Counted from the first letter of the stretch, positions 15,668-22,313 are shown. The stretch is 23,111 bases of DNA from DASWOJ01 sp964242415 (GCA_964242415.1 CAXTAT010000047.1:1-23111); one strand, 5' to 3'. Program-made: numbers and translations. The notes: generated from the sequence alone by a model not told the origin.

Positions 15668-15945
15668 ATGTCACCGGGTACACTGCTGCCCGGCGTGCCT
15701 TCGGACTGGTGCGACGGCGTGGCCCGGCTGGCGACCATGGCAGCGCCGGACACCATCACGCCCGCGCGCTGGGCTATCTTGGCCACGACCTCCGCCTGGC
15801 TGCCGCGCGACCATGGCGTGGGGCTACATGGAGCCAGGTGGGACGCCGTTGCGCTGTTCGGGCTGCATCCCACCGCGCCCATGACGCACCCGCCCGGGTG
15901 GTGTTTGGCGCGGTTGCCCTGCAGCCGGCTGCTTTGCAGACGGAC
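15668..15945 (+). pseudogene. Island ORF of unknown function, 3' end replaced by ISL3
   Basis: From ATG 15,668 the frame reads MSPGTLLPGVPSDWCDGVAR, LATMAAPDTITPARWAILAT, TSAWLPRDHGVGLHGARWDA, VALFGLHPTAPMTHPPGW. This is convincing coding sequence with a Trp-rich helical pattern that I associate with hypothetical proteins next to DUF3987 genes. After about 15,910 it passes through low-quality sequence (CLARLPCSRLLCRRTACGGG) and then continues without a stop into the transposase frame, so an insertion or deletion has cut off its own C-terminus. No function is known. Confidence 0.5.
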
Positions 15946-15949
15946 TGCC

Positions 15950-17187
15950 TGCGGCGGTGGCGGCGAGCCCGGGTCGCGCCTGGCCGCCAGGCTCTCGATG
16001 CCGACGAGCGGCGACACGCTGCTGCGGCTGGTGCGTGCGGCCGCGCTGCCGTCCCAGCCCTCGCCGCGGGTGGTCGGCATCGGCGACTGGGCGTGGCGGC
16101 GCGGCCAGCGTTACGGTACCATCGTCTGCGATATCGAGCGCGAGCGGGTGATCGACCTGCGGCCCGACCGCAGCGTCGAGGTGGTCGCCCACGACCGCGC
16201 CGGCGTCTACGCCGAGGGTGCCCGTCAGGGCGCGCCTAAAGCCAAGCAGGTTGCGGATCGGTGGCACCTGCTGCGCAACCTCGGCGACGCGCTGCAAGGG
16301 GCTGCCGACCGCCACCGCGGCGCTGTGCGCCGGGCCGCGCGCGCCGTCGCGCACGGGGCAGGGGCTGCGCCCGAGGAGGTTACGCCGGCATCGCACGACA
16401 CAAAGGAGACGCGGCTGCAGGCGGACCGGCGCGCCCGGCGGCTGGCCCGCTACGAGGGGCTGCGCCGGCTGCATGGGAGCGGCTTGTCCGTGCAGGAGGT
16501 CGCGCCGGCGCTGGGCATGAGCGCGACGGCGGCCTACCGCTGGCTGAAGGCCGGGGGCTCTCCCACGCACGACAAGCCCGCCCAGTTGCGGCCGCTCGAC
16601 CCATACCTGCCGCACCTCGAAGCCCGCTGGCGCGAGGGGTGCCGCAACGGCTGGCGGCTCTGGCGGGAGCTGCAGCCGCTGGGCTTTGCCGGCTCGGTGA
16701 ACGCGGTCGCCCGCTGGGTCGCGCGACGGCGGCGGGAGGACCCGCCCGCGCAGGCGGCCGAGGTCCGGGGCGCGGCGGCGTGGCCGGAGCCGTCCAGCCG
16801 GCGCTGCGCCCGGCTGCTGACCACCGCGCCCGACAAGCTGGACGCGCAAGAGGGCGCGTTCCTGGCGCACCTGGCCGAGGCGGCCCCCGATCTCACCCAG
16901 GCTGGCGAACTCGCGTCCCGCTTCGCGGCCCTGATCCGCGGCGCCCCGGACAAGGAGGCTGGGCCGACGTTGGACAGCTGGCTGGCCGACGCGAAAGGGA
17001 CGGTGCTCGACGCGTTCGCGCGCGGCATCAAGCGCGACCATGACGCGGTGCTGGCCGCCCTTGTCGAGGCTCCTGGAGCACCAGCCCCATCAAGGGGCAG
17101 ATCAACCGGCTGAAGCTGCTGAAGCGGACCATGTACGGGCGGACCAGCTACGACCTGCTGCGCTGCCGCGTCCTCGCCGCCGCTTGA
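15950..17187 (+). mobile_element. ISL3-family transposase, truncated and inactivated
   Basis: The frame carries ISL3 landmarks in order: GEPGSRLAARLSMPTSGDTL, PSPRVVGIGDWAWRRGQRYG (first catalytic Asp), VEVVAHDRAGVYAEGARQGA (second Asp), KQVADRWHLLRNLGDALQ, an internal helix-turn-helix (GLSVQEVAPALGMSATAAYR) and the C-terminal INRLKLLKRTMYGRTSYDLL after a one-base shift near 17,070. It is dead for several reasons. The zinc-finger N-terminus is missing. Some 15 residues between LRPDR and SVEVVAHDRA seem deleted. The third catalytic position, normally VEGQI, reads IKGQI (Glu to Lys). The frame shifts before the end at TGA 17,185. Its upstream edge is fused in frame to an unrelated island ORF. 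Confidence 0.85.
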
Positions 17188-17189
17188 TG

Positions 17190-17520
17190 CGGCCATGCCG
17201 GTAGGACCTAACGGCACCGTCCGACTGCACCAGAAGCGCGGATAAACCCGGAATACGCAGTCCGGCACGGCCAAATCGAGTCCGGAGTAGGCCGACGATG
17301 GAGCCGATCAGCTCCTCGATCTGGCGCAGGGCCAGGCGGAAGGCAACCAGAAGCGTGGGTGCCGTCAGGGTCGCTAGGGACGAATACCAGCGCTGCCTGC
17401 CCGGGATCATGCGCGGCTACGCTCGCCAGCCCTCGATGGCTTCGGCCGTGAACCACACCATCAGGCTGCCATGCTGGCGCAAGCTGGGGTCATACGCGCA
17501 CCGGGGCTTCGTCGGGCAGG
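17190..17520 (-). mobile_element. IS5-family transposase fragment (N-terminal part)
   Basis: Read on the minus strand from about 17,500, the sequence gives YDPSLRQHGSLMVWFTAEAI, EGWRA, an in-frame TAG, then WYSSLATLTA, AFRLALRQIEELIGSIVGLL and, after a frameshift, LDLAVPDCVFRV. This matches the first third of IS5 transposases (RRGSLTVWF...LALRQTEGLIGSI...LDL.VPDHSTLSRR). It stops abruptly against the ISL3 remnant. The other edge adjoins the truncated PAS gene. Confidence 0.75.
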
Positions 17521-17774
17521 CCCGCCGCACAGTCTTCTTCAGTGCGGAAGAAGGAGAAATGCCGGACGACGATCTCACCCGGCCAATCGCCCTTGATGCG
17601 CTGCGCTCCGGGGTCCCAGCTCACGACCTGTCCATCCGGGTCGAGCATGGGGATGGAATAATCCGTCAGTGCCTCGATCAACAACGCGCCGACGTTCCCG
17701 GCTAGAAATGGGTTATCATCCAGGCCGGGCTCTGGCGCTGCTGGCACTCCTTCTTGCCGGACGCCTGCACCCAT
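17490..17774 (-). pseudogene. PAS-domain sensor (histidine kinase-type) gene, 3'-truncated
   Basis: From ATG 17,772-17,774 the 94 codons give a short leader and then one PAS domain: GALLIEALTDYSIPMLDPDG (29-48), QVVSWDPGAQRIKGDWPGEI (49-68), VVRHFSFFRTEEDCAAGLP (69-87). This is the pattern of the first PAS domain of sensor histidine kinases (often HWE type) and diguanylate cyclases: 'DYAI.MLDP.G.V.SWN.GAERIKGY...EI.G.HFS.F.....'. The frame breaks at DEAPVRV and stops at 17,490, where IS5 sequence begins, so all kinase or output domains are gone. The intact relatives of this domain would phosphorylate receivers such as those at 19.4-20.9 kb. The gene follows a small helical protein gene by 10 bases on the same strand. 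Confidence 0.7.
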
Positions 17775-17784
17775 AATGCACCCG

Positions 17785-18063
17785 CTACGGCCGGCGCAGC
17801 CGCTTGGCGTTGGCGGTGGCGCGGCTGTGCCATGGCGCCAATAGCGACGTGGCCGATGCCCGGCCGCCACTCTTGGCCAGCAGGGTCGCGCTACGCGCCA
17901 CTGCTGCCTGCTTCTCCGCAACCATGCGCCGATATTCGGCCGGCGAACAAGCGCCTGTCGCCATCATCAAAGTCCGGCGGGCGATGACCTCGAACGACGC
18001 CAGGCCAAGCTGCACGGCCATGACGGGAAGGGCCAGTGCGCTGGCGCGTTTGCGGCGGGACAT
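17785..18063 (-). CDS. Small helical protein (92 aa), phasin-like pattern
   Basis: Start ATG 18,061-18,063 is set by AGGAG seven bases upstream. The sequence MSRRKRASALALPVMAVQLG, LASFEVIARRTLMMATGACS, PAEYRRMVAEKQAAVARSAT is amphipathic helix throughout, then ends with a basic tail (APWHSRATANAKRLRRP). The 'S.EVI.RRTLMMA.G.CSPAEY.RMV.EK.AA' pattern recalls short phasin-like/granule-associated or DNA-compaction-type proteins of alphaproteobacteria, but I cannot assign a family with confidence. It is intact, unlike its surroundings, and precedes the truncated PAS gene by 10 bases. A much longer N-terminal extension (to 18,285) is rejected because it covers the promoter gap. Confidence 0.65.
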   Translation of the reverse strand: MSRRKRASALALPVMAVQLGLASFEVIARRTLMMATGACSPAEYRRMVAEKQAAVARSATLLAKSGGRASATSLLAPWHSRATANAKRLRRP

Positions 18064-18211
18064 CGGCGTTCTCCTGGGTGGAATGCTGTATACGCCCGAG
18101 ACGACATAATGTTTCTCAGCCGGAAACGATCGAGTCGGCGCGATGACAGGCTGCGGGTGGGCGCAACCTGACGGCGACAGGCGGCGCATACAGCAAACCG
18201 GAGGAGAGGCA

Positions 18212-18410
18212 ATGCAGGATCTGCTGCTGAAAGCCATGCGGCTCGGCGCTTTGAAGGCTCGGCGGGAGACGGTGGCCGTCGCCAAGTGGTCGAGGGTGCG
18301 ATGTCGCGCGAGGCCGTCGAGTGGGTCATACTGGCAGCATCAAGCCTTCCGTACCCCCTTCGTCTTGACGCCACCGGCTGCGACTTTCAGCGTCATCGCG
18401 TCCCGACCTT
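18212..18410 (+). pseudogene. Small frameshifted ORF divergent from the phasin-like gene
   Basis: ATG 18,212 is preceded by a strong GGAGGAGAGG. The frame reads MQDLLLKAMRLGALKARRET, VAVAK; one base is apparently lost near 18,285, because the +1 frame continues VVEGAMSREAVEWVILAASS, LPYPLRLDATG in the same style. The continuation fades by about 18,410, before IS5 sequence begins. It shares a 148-base gap with the divergent phasin-like gene. Function unknown. Confidence 0.4.
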
Positions 18411-18499
18411 TCCGCGTGGCGTTGAATGTAGCAGCGCGCAAGGCCATGCTGCATGGGCCAGGGATGCGGCCGCAGTGGCCCCAGCTCCGGTCGGGGTCA

Positions 18500-18672
18500 G
18501 GCGATGCGGACAAGGGACCCGGCGTCCCAGCTCCAGCATACGGTTGAGCGCGTGGACGGCGCCGTCGCCCGGTAGCCGGTCCGTGCGCGAGCGCAGCCCG
18601 GCGCCGGTCACCTGCTTAAACTCTCCCCGATGGCCGCCTTGGCCCGGGCCCGCTTCGTGTAGGCTCCGACCC
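18500..18672 (-). mobile_element. IS5-family transposase fragment (C-terminal part)
   Basis: On the minus strand the reading YTKRARAKAAIG, then after a shift FKQVTGAGLRSRTDRLPGDG, AVHALNRMLELG and finally VRIA plus stop near 18,500 matches the end of IS5 transposases ('GY..R.RAEAAIGR.K..IG..LRSRT...A.HALNRMLELG.P..VRIA'). The catalytic Glu of RAEAA reads Lys (RAKAA). It is on the same strand as the N-terminal fragment at 17.2-17.5 kb but in the wrong order, so the two come from separate copies or a rearrangement. Confidence 0.7.
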
Positions 18673-19293
18673 AACACCTCTGTCACCGGCCGCCGCTTCG
18701 GGGCCGTTCAGATCAAGCCTGGTTCGCATGGCGCCCTGTCCGACAAGCGAACCCAGACTGGCCAGTCTCATCCTGTCCGGCACCCCGGGACCGCTCACGG
18801 GAAGCCGGACGCCTCGATTGCTGGACGAAAGACGGATGATGCTTCCGCCTGATGAAACCAGAGTGTCGGTTGTGATGCAGGCAGCGGAGCAGGCAAACCG
18901 GCCGGGAACAACGATCCGCAGCGTGGCCACGTCCGTGGTCTGTGCAACACGGCCGCCTGTGGCCTTCGGACCATCCGTTCCCGCTGACGCCGTTGGAGGC
19001 GTGGTACGTCAGGCAAGGCTGGGGGATGACGCCGGAGCAGGCGCTGGCGCTGCCTGGCGAGGCTGGGTGAGTCCGACTCTGGCAGGCATGATAGGGTTGT
19101 CATGGATGCGGGTAGCCTTGGCATCCGCGGCAGGCTCGACGGGTTCGCGGGTCCAGGCGAAGGCATGATCACGCAGCTCGGTGCCAAGCGTCCCCGCACG
19201 GCCGCGCCACCTCCCAGAGACCAAGCAGGGCGCCATCGCCCCAGCTTGGGTTCTGACGCTGATCTATCTTTACGATTGAATCCAAGGTAACGC
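18673..19293. other. Non-coding or decayed stretch
   Basis: No intact gene is supported. One plus-strand frame ending at TGA 19,068-19,070 has a protein-like tail (DHPFPLTPLEAWYVRQGWGM, TPEQALALPGEAG) without a credible start, and is probably the last piece of a lost gene. Other open frames here have shadow-like Arg/Pro composition. Confidence 0.4.
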
Positions 19294-19312
19294 GTTCAAC
19301 CTATGGTTGAAC
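19294..19312. promoter_or_regulatory. Perfect palindrome upstream of the receiver-like gene
   Basis: GTTCAACC-TAT-GGTTGAAC is a perfect 8+3+8 inverted repeat, 57 bases before the TTG start of the receiver-like gene. It lies in a locally AT-richer patch (from about 19,255). Size and symmetry suit a dimeric repressor or activator operator, though a short RNA hairpin is possible. No T-run follows, so it is not a classic terminator. Confidence 0.6.
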
Positions 19313-19369
19313 ATGCGTGAGTCCCTGATGCTATCTGGCCCCGAGTGTGCCGATTTTGCCTAGGTCGCG

Positions 19370-19771
19370 TTGACCGGCTCGACCGCACCGCCGCGGTTGC
19401 TGCTCATCGAAGCTGATGAGGCGGTCGCCGCAGCCCTGTCGCGCGGGTTGCGGCGCCATGGGTGGACGGTCCTGTGGGCGTCCACCGCCGAGGCTGGCTT
19501 GCAGCTTCAGGCAGAGTGGGTGCCGCACGCCGTACTGCTAGCCTCCAGCCTACCCGACATGACTGTGGGTAGGTTGATTGCTCGCCTGGCCGAACGAGGC
19601 GGTTGCGGCATACTTGTGCTGTCCGGCCATGAGCACGACCGCCTCAGGCATGTCGTCCTGGGGCGCGGCGCGCACGATGTCATGAGCAAGCCCATGCGCG
19701 CCAGGGACATCGCGGCGCGCATACTGGCCGTGCAACGCCGGCTCGGCCAGCCAGCACCCATGCCTGATTAA
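19370..19771 (+). CDS. Receiver-like protein lacking the phospho-acceptor Asp
   Basis: The 133-residue protein is a single CheY-like receiver fold. It has the acidic pair region LLIEADE (Glu14, Asp16), a beta3 strand AVLLASSLPDMTVGRLI in which Ala58 occupies the usual phospho-acceptor Asp position (LLD.xLPD), the switch Ser85 in LVLSGH, and the invariant Lys107 in MSKPM. It therefore keeps the fold but should not be phosphorylated in the normal way, and may act as a pseudo-receiver binding partner or decoy. Start is TTG 19,370, the first possible codon after an in-frame TAG, with AGGT five bases upstream. No ATG lies early enough. It converges with the next receiver gene, overlapping by four bases (TTAA). 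Confidence 0.75.
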   Translation: MTGSTAPPRLLLIEADEAVAAALSRGLRRHGWTVLWASTAEAGLQLQAEWVPHAVLLASSLPDMTVGRLIARLAERGGCGILVLSGHEHDRLRHVVLGRGAHDVMSKPMRARDIAARILAVQRRLGQPAPMPD

Positions 19772-20172
19772 GTACGGCGCCGCATTCTGCTAAGCAGGTG
19801 CTGCACTGCATACAGCAGCGAGGCACGCCGGAACGGCTTGTGCAGCACCGCCTGATGTGGACCGAGGGCGTCCAGGTCGAGCCGGCTACCAGCATGTCCT
19901 GACACGAACAGCACTGGGCGGCCCGGCGCCTTCTCGTGCCAGCACGACGCAAGGGCCACGCCATCGCGGGAGCCGGGCATGCGTACGTCAGTGATAAGCA
20001 TGTCGAAGAGAACAGATGCCTCGATCAGTGCCGCTGCGGTGTCGCCGGACCCAGCCTCGATGACGCTGTGCCCACCCTGGGCCAACGCGCGGCGCATAGA
20101 GACCCGCACGCCGTCATTGTCGTCAACCAACAGGATGCGAGCCAGCTCGGGGATTACGGCGGTATCATTCAT
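19768..20172 (-). CDS. Stand-alone response-regulator receiver protein
   Basis: The 134-residue CheY-like protein has the full set of phosphorylation residues: RILLVDDNDGVR (Asp17, Asp18), phospho-acceptor Asp62 in LITDVRMPG, switch Ser91 in LFVSGHAG and Lys112 in HKPF. There is no output domain, so it works by protein contact, for example as a relay in a histidine-kinase phosphorelay. Receivers of this single-domain type with 'RMPGxxDG' and 'KPF' are often associated with PAS/HWE kinases in alphaproteobacteria. Start ATG 20,170-20,172 (MNDTAVIPELARILL) has GAGGG seven bases upstream. An N-terminal extension to 20,250 is open but unlikely. Its stop overlaps that of the convergent receiver-like gene. 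Confidence 0.9.
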   Translation of the reverse strand: MNDTAVIPELARILLVDDNDGVRVSMRRALAQGGHSVIEAGSGDTAAALIEASVLFDMLITDVRMPGSRDGVALASCWHEKAPGRPVLFVSGHAGSRLDLDALGPHQAVLHKPFRRASLLYAVQHLLSRMRRRT

Positions 20173-20445
20173 CCACGCCCTCACAGTCACTCCGACACAG
20201 TAACGGAAGGGTGGTGCACAGTCGCCTGGCATCTGTGCGAGGCTTCTCACAATACCGGGATAGCTGGTGCTGGACGGAGCGCCTGGATGCGCCGTGGCCG
20301 GGGGTCATTGTCCGTGAAGCGGCTTACCCAGCTGGGCCGTATCGAACCAGGCCAAGCGCCCTGACAATTCATAACGTCGCCGCCACTGGTAAGTCGTTAA
20401 GCGAATGTAAAAATCAGCGTCGCATCATTTTTAGGATACGCTGTC
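20173..20445. other. Divergent control region between two receiver genes
   Basis: This 273-base gap separates divergent response-regulator genes. The last 90 bases are AT-rich relative to the neighbourhood (for example GTCGTTAAGCGAATGTAAAA) and presumably hold the promoter of the plus-strand gene. No consensus -35/-10 pair is convincing, and no gene is seen. Confidence 0.4.
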
Positions 20446-20949
20446 ATGCACTCGCCTGTTCTGGTCGTCGAGGACGACGCCGATGTTCGCAGCCTGCTGG
20501 TCGAAACCCTCGCCGACATGGGCGGCTTCCTCGTCTACGCCGTCGCGACTGCCGGCGGGGCGCAGGCGCTGGTGTCGGAGTGCGGCGACAGCTTCGCGGC
20601 TGCCGTGCTTGACATCGGCCTGCCGGACGGGGACGGGCGCGAGCTCTGCGCAAGCCTGCGCCGGCAAGGCTTCCACCTTCCGGTGATCCTGCTGAGCGGC
20701 CTGGGCGGGGAGGATAACGTCGTCTGCGGCTTCGAGGCGGGAGCGGACGACTACATAGTCAAGCCGTTCAGCGTGGCCGAGCTGCTGGCGCGTATCGCCG
20801 CCCAACTGCGGCGTGCGCCACCGCAGGTCAGGCCAATGCCGCCCGAGTTTGCCGCAGGAGCAGCCAGTCCTGAGCTGGCCGGGTGCCATGCCGTGCAGGC
20901 GGCATGCTCACGCCATCATCCCGGGCTCATCAGCGCCAAAGACGCTTAG
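20446..20949 (+). CDS. OmpR-type response regulator receiver, effector domain missing
   Basis: Residues 3-118 are a complete receiver: VLVVEDDADVR (Asp10, Asp11), phospho-acceptor Asp56 in VLDIGLPDGDG, Ser84 in ILLSGLGG, and Lys106 in DDYIVKPFSVAELLARI, the alpha4-beta5-alpha5 face typical of OmpR/PhoB proteins. In that family a linker and winged helix of about 100 residues would follow. Here the remaining ~45 residues (APPQVRPMPPEFAAGAASPE...) have no winged-helix features and end at TAG 20,947. Either the DNA-binding domain was lost or this is a natural single-domain regulator with a tail. Start ATG 20,446 has AGGATA upstream. Confidence 0.85.
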   Translation: MHSPVLVVEDDADVRSLLVETLADMGGFLVYAVATAGGAQALVSECGDSFAAAVLDIGLPDGDGRELCASLRRQGFHLPVILLSGLGGEDNVVCGFEAGADDYIVKPFSVAELLARIAAQLRRAPPQVRPMPPEFAAGAASPELAGCHAVQAACSRHHPGLISAKDA

Positions 20950-21087
20950 TCTAACTTTTCTTTAACTGATGCAGGCAAAAAGCAGGCCCGCGGCCTCAAG
21001 GGGACGCGGACCTGTCGAGTTTGGACTTTGCCTCAGAGCCTCCATCTGGTGCAGGCCTCAGCCAACTCAAGAGCTAGTTTGTCTCAA

Positions 21088-21117
21088 TTGTGACACTGGT
21101 GTCTTTATATGTCACAA
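21088..21117. promoter_or_regulatory. Spaced palindrome TTGTGACA-N14-TGTCACAA
   Basis: Two perfect 8-bp inverted half-sites are separated by 14 bases in the AT-richer, geneless stretch 20,950-21,260. The half-site resembles the TGTGA/TCACA of Crp-type sites, but the spacing is far longer than the N6 of a single Crp dimer site. Two dimers, another regulator or an RNA stem are all possible. A Crp/Fnr-family gene lies 1.3 kb downstream. Confidence 0.45.
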
Positions 21118-21179
21118 GCGCCAGCTTGCATCCATCAGCATGGCACTTGCCAACTGCTGATTGGCATCAAGGGTCGTGG

Positions 21180-21260
21180 CACACCTGAACACAGCTTGGT
21201 AAATAATTACAAGTTCGACAAATATATCACTGATTATACATTTATCCGACTGCAGTTAGT
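21180..21260. other. AT-rich block
   Basis: This is the most AT-rich stretch in an otherwise very GC-rich window (for example GGTAAATAATTACAAG, AAATATATCACTGATTATAC). It directly precedes the ORF at 21,261 and could be its promoter or a trace of foreign DNA. Confidence 0.5.
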
Positions 21261-21749
21261 ATGACCTGCACCACGCTGACCCAGATCGCCACCACCGTTG
21301 CCGCCGCGGGCCTCAATAGCCAGGCCGCCGTCATCCTCAGCTTCACGTCGAGCGTGCTGCCCAGCACCCTCCTAGCCGACCCGCGCACGCTCAGCTTCGG
21401 CTTCGGCTTCGCCGACGTCACCGTGCCCGCCACCATCATCGTCGGCACGCTGCAGGGCTTTACCTTTAGCGTGTCGGGCACCGTCTCAGCCACATCCCAG
21501 CGCCGCTCCCGAGGTGGCCAGCATGGCGCCGCTCGGCACCGGTCTGGTTGGGCCGGACGGCCTTCACCGCCGCCAGGCCAACCTGGCGTAAGCGTTCCAA
21601 CCCCGGCCACGAACACGACAAACGGAGTTTCCAGGCCGTGGCGGCGGACGGTGAACAACCTGGAAGCGTCTGAGACGCCGCCTGGATGCCGCGCCAGCGC
21701 CGCGTCTGCTTTGCCTGGCCCATGCGGCGCGTGTGTCAGTTCGGATTGA
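21261..21749 (+). CDS. Thr/Val/Ser-rich ORF, first half coding-like, second half doubtful
   Basis: The first ~78 codons use GC-ending codons almost throughout and give a beta-strand-like, slightly hydrophobic sequence: MTCTTLTQIATTVAAAGLNS, QAAVILSFTSSVLPSTLLAD, PRTLSFGFGFADVTVPATII, VGTLQGFTFSVSGTVSA. From about 21,495 the frame becomes Arg/Pro/Gly-rich with poor codon use, so a frameshift is likely and the true protein continues in another frame or is broken. The composition recalls repeats of secreted adhesins but is too short to assign. Start ATG 21,261 follows the AT-rich block; no clear ribosome site. Confidence 0.35.
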   Translation: MTCTTLTQIATTVAAAGLNSQAAVILSFTSSVLPSTLLADPRTLSFGFGFADVTVPATIIVGTLQGFTFSVSGTVSATSQRRSRGGQHGAARHRSGWAGRPSPPPGQPGVSVPTPATNTTNGVSRPWRRTVNNLEASETPPGCRASAASALPGPCGACVSSD

Positions 21750-21903
21750 GCGGCCACAGGATAGTAGCGATGACGATGGCCTCCTCGCGGGGCGAGGCGG
21801 TGTTGAGCAGGCGGCGGTCATCGGCGCTTTTCGGGCTGCCAACGACCATGCTGCCGGCGGCCTCGATGGTGCGCAGCCTGCCGGTATCAAGCGACGTCAG
21901 CAA
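21736..21903 (-). pseudogene. Short coding-like frame, probable gene remnant (55 codons)
   Basis: On the minus strand a frame opening with TTG 21,901-21,903 reads LTSLDTGRLRTIEAAGSMVV, GSPKSADDRRLLNTASPREE, AIVIATILWPLNPN and stops at 21,736. Codon third positions are strongly GC and composition is protein-like, unlike the overlapping frames. An in-frame TGA lies five codons upstream at 21,916-21,918, so only the end of a gene remains, or it is a very small gene without a ribosome site. No family recognised. Confidence 0.35.
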
Positions 21904-22297
21904 AATACCCTCGGTTCAGGCGAGGCGCAGGTAGCACGAGCTCGCAACAACCCGGAAGGGTCGCCTAGTCCGCAACAACCTATGCTATCTTGGGTCCAAG
22001 ACCTGTTTTCGGCATAGCCTGCAACGCTGGGAAGCCTGCGAATCATCCATGCAACAACGCCAAGCATGCTGGAGCTGGGACGCCCGATCTCCGTCCGTGC
22101 CGCCTGACCCTCGACCCGGGGCCGGGGCAATTGCAGCCGCGTCCCTGGTGCGTGCAACACGACCGCGGGTGAGCCACGGGACGGCCGAGGCGGTTGCGGC
22201 GCAAGCCTATGCTGAGGCCGCACGCATCCGTCAGGTGACGGGGTTGCGGGCTGGGCGGTGCGTTGGCTGGCCAGGTCGTGATGCACTCAGCCTAACC
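21904..22297. other. No supported gene
   Basis: Open frames exist (for example plus 22,049-22,333, with AEAVAAQAYAEAARIRQVTG), but none has a ribosome site or convincing overall codon use. This may be decayed coding sequence upstream of the Crp/Fnr regulator. Confidence 0.35.
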
Positions 22298-22313
22298 ATT
22301 CCCATACGGGAAT
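22298..22313. promoter_or_regulatory. Palindrome upstream of the Crp/Fnr-type gene
   Basis: ATTCCC-ATAC-GGGAAT is an inverted repeat with 6-bp perfect arms, 30 bases before a TACAAT -10-like box and 121 bases before the regulator's start. Its position just upstream of the promoter fits an activator or autoregulation site. Confidence 0.5.

Noticed and set aside
19009..19236. Minus-strand ORF of 75 codons with TELRDHAFAWTREPVEPAAD
   Set aside because: Part of it looks protein-like but there is no ribosome site or recognisable family, and it overlaps equally weak frames.
20969..21160. 63-codon plus-strand ORF starting MQAKSRPAASRG
   Set aside because: No ribosome site, poor third-position GC bias, and it spans the TTGTGACA/TGTCACAA palindrome; better explained as intergenic.
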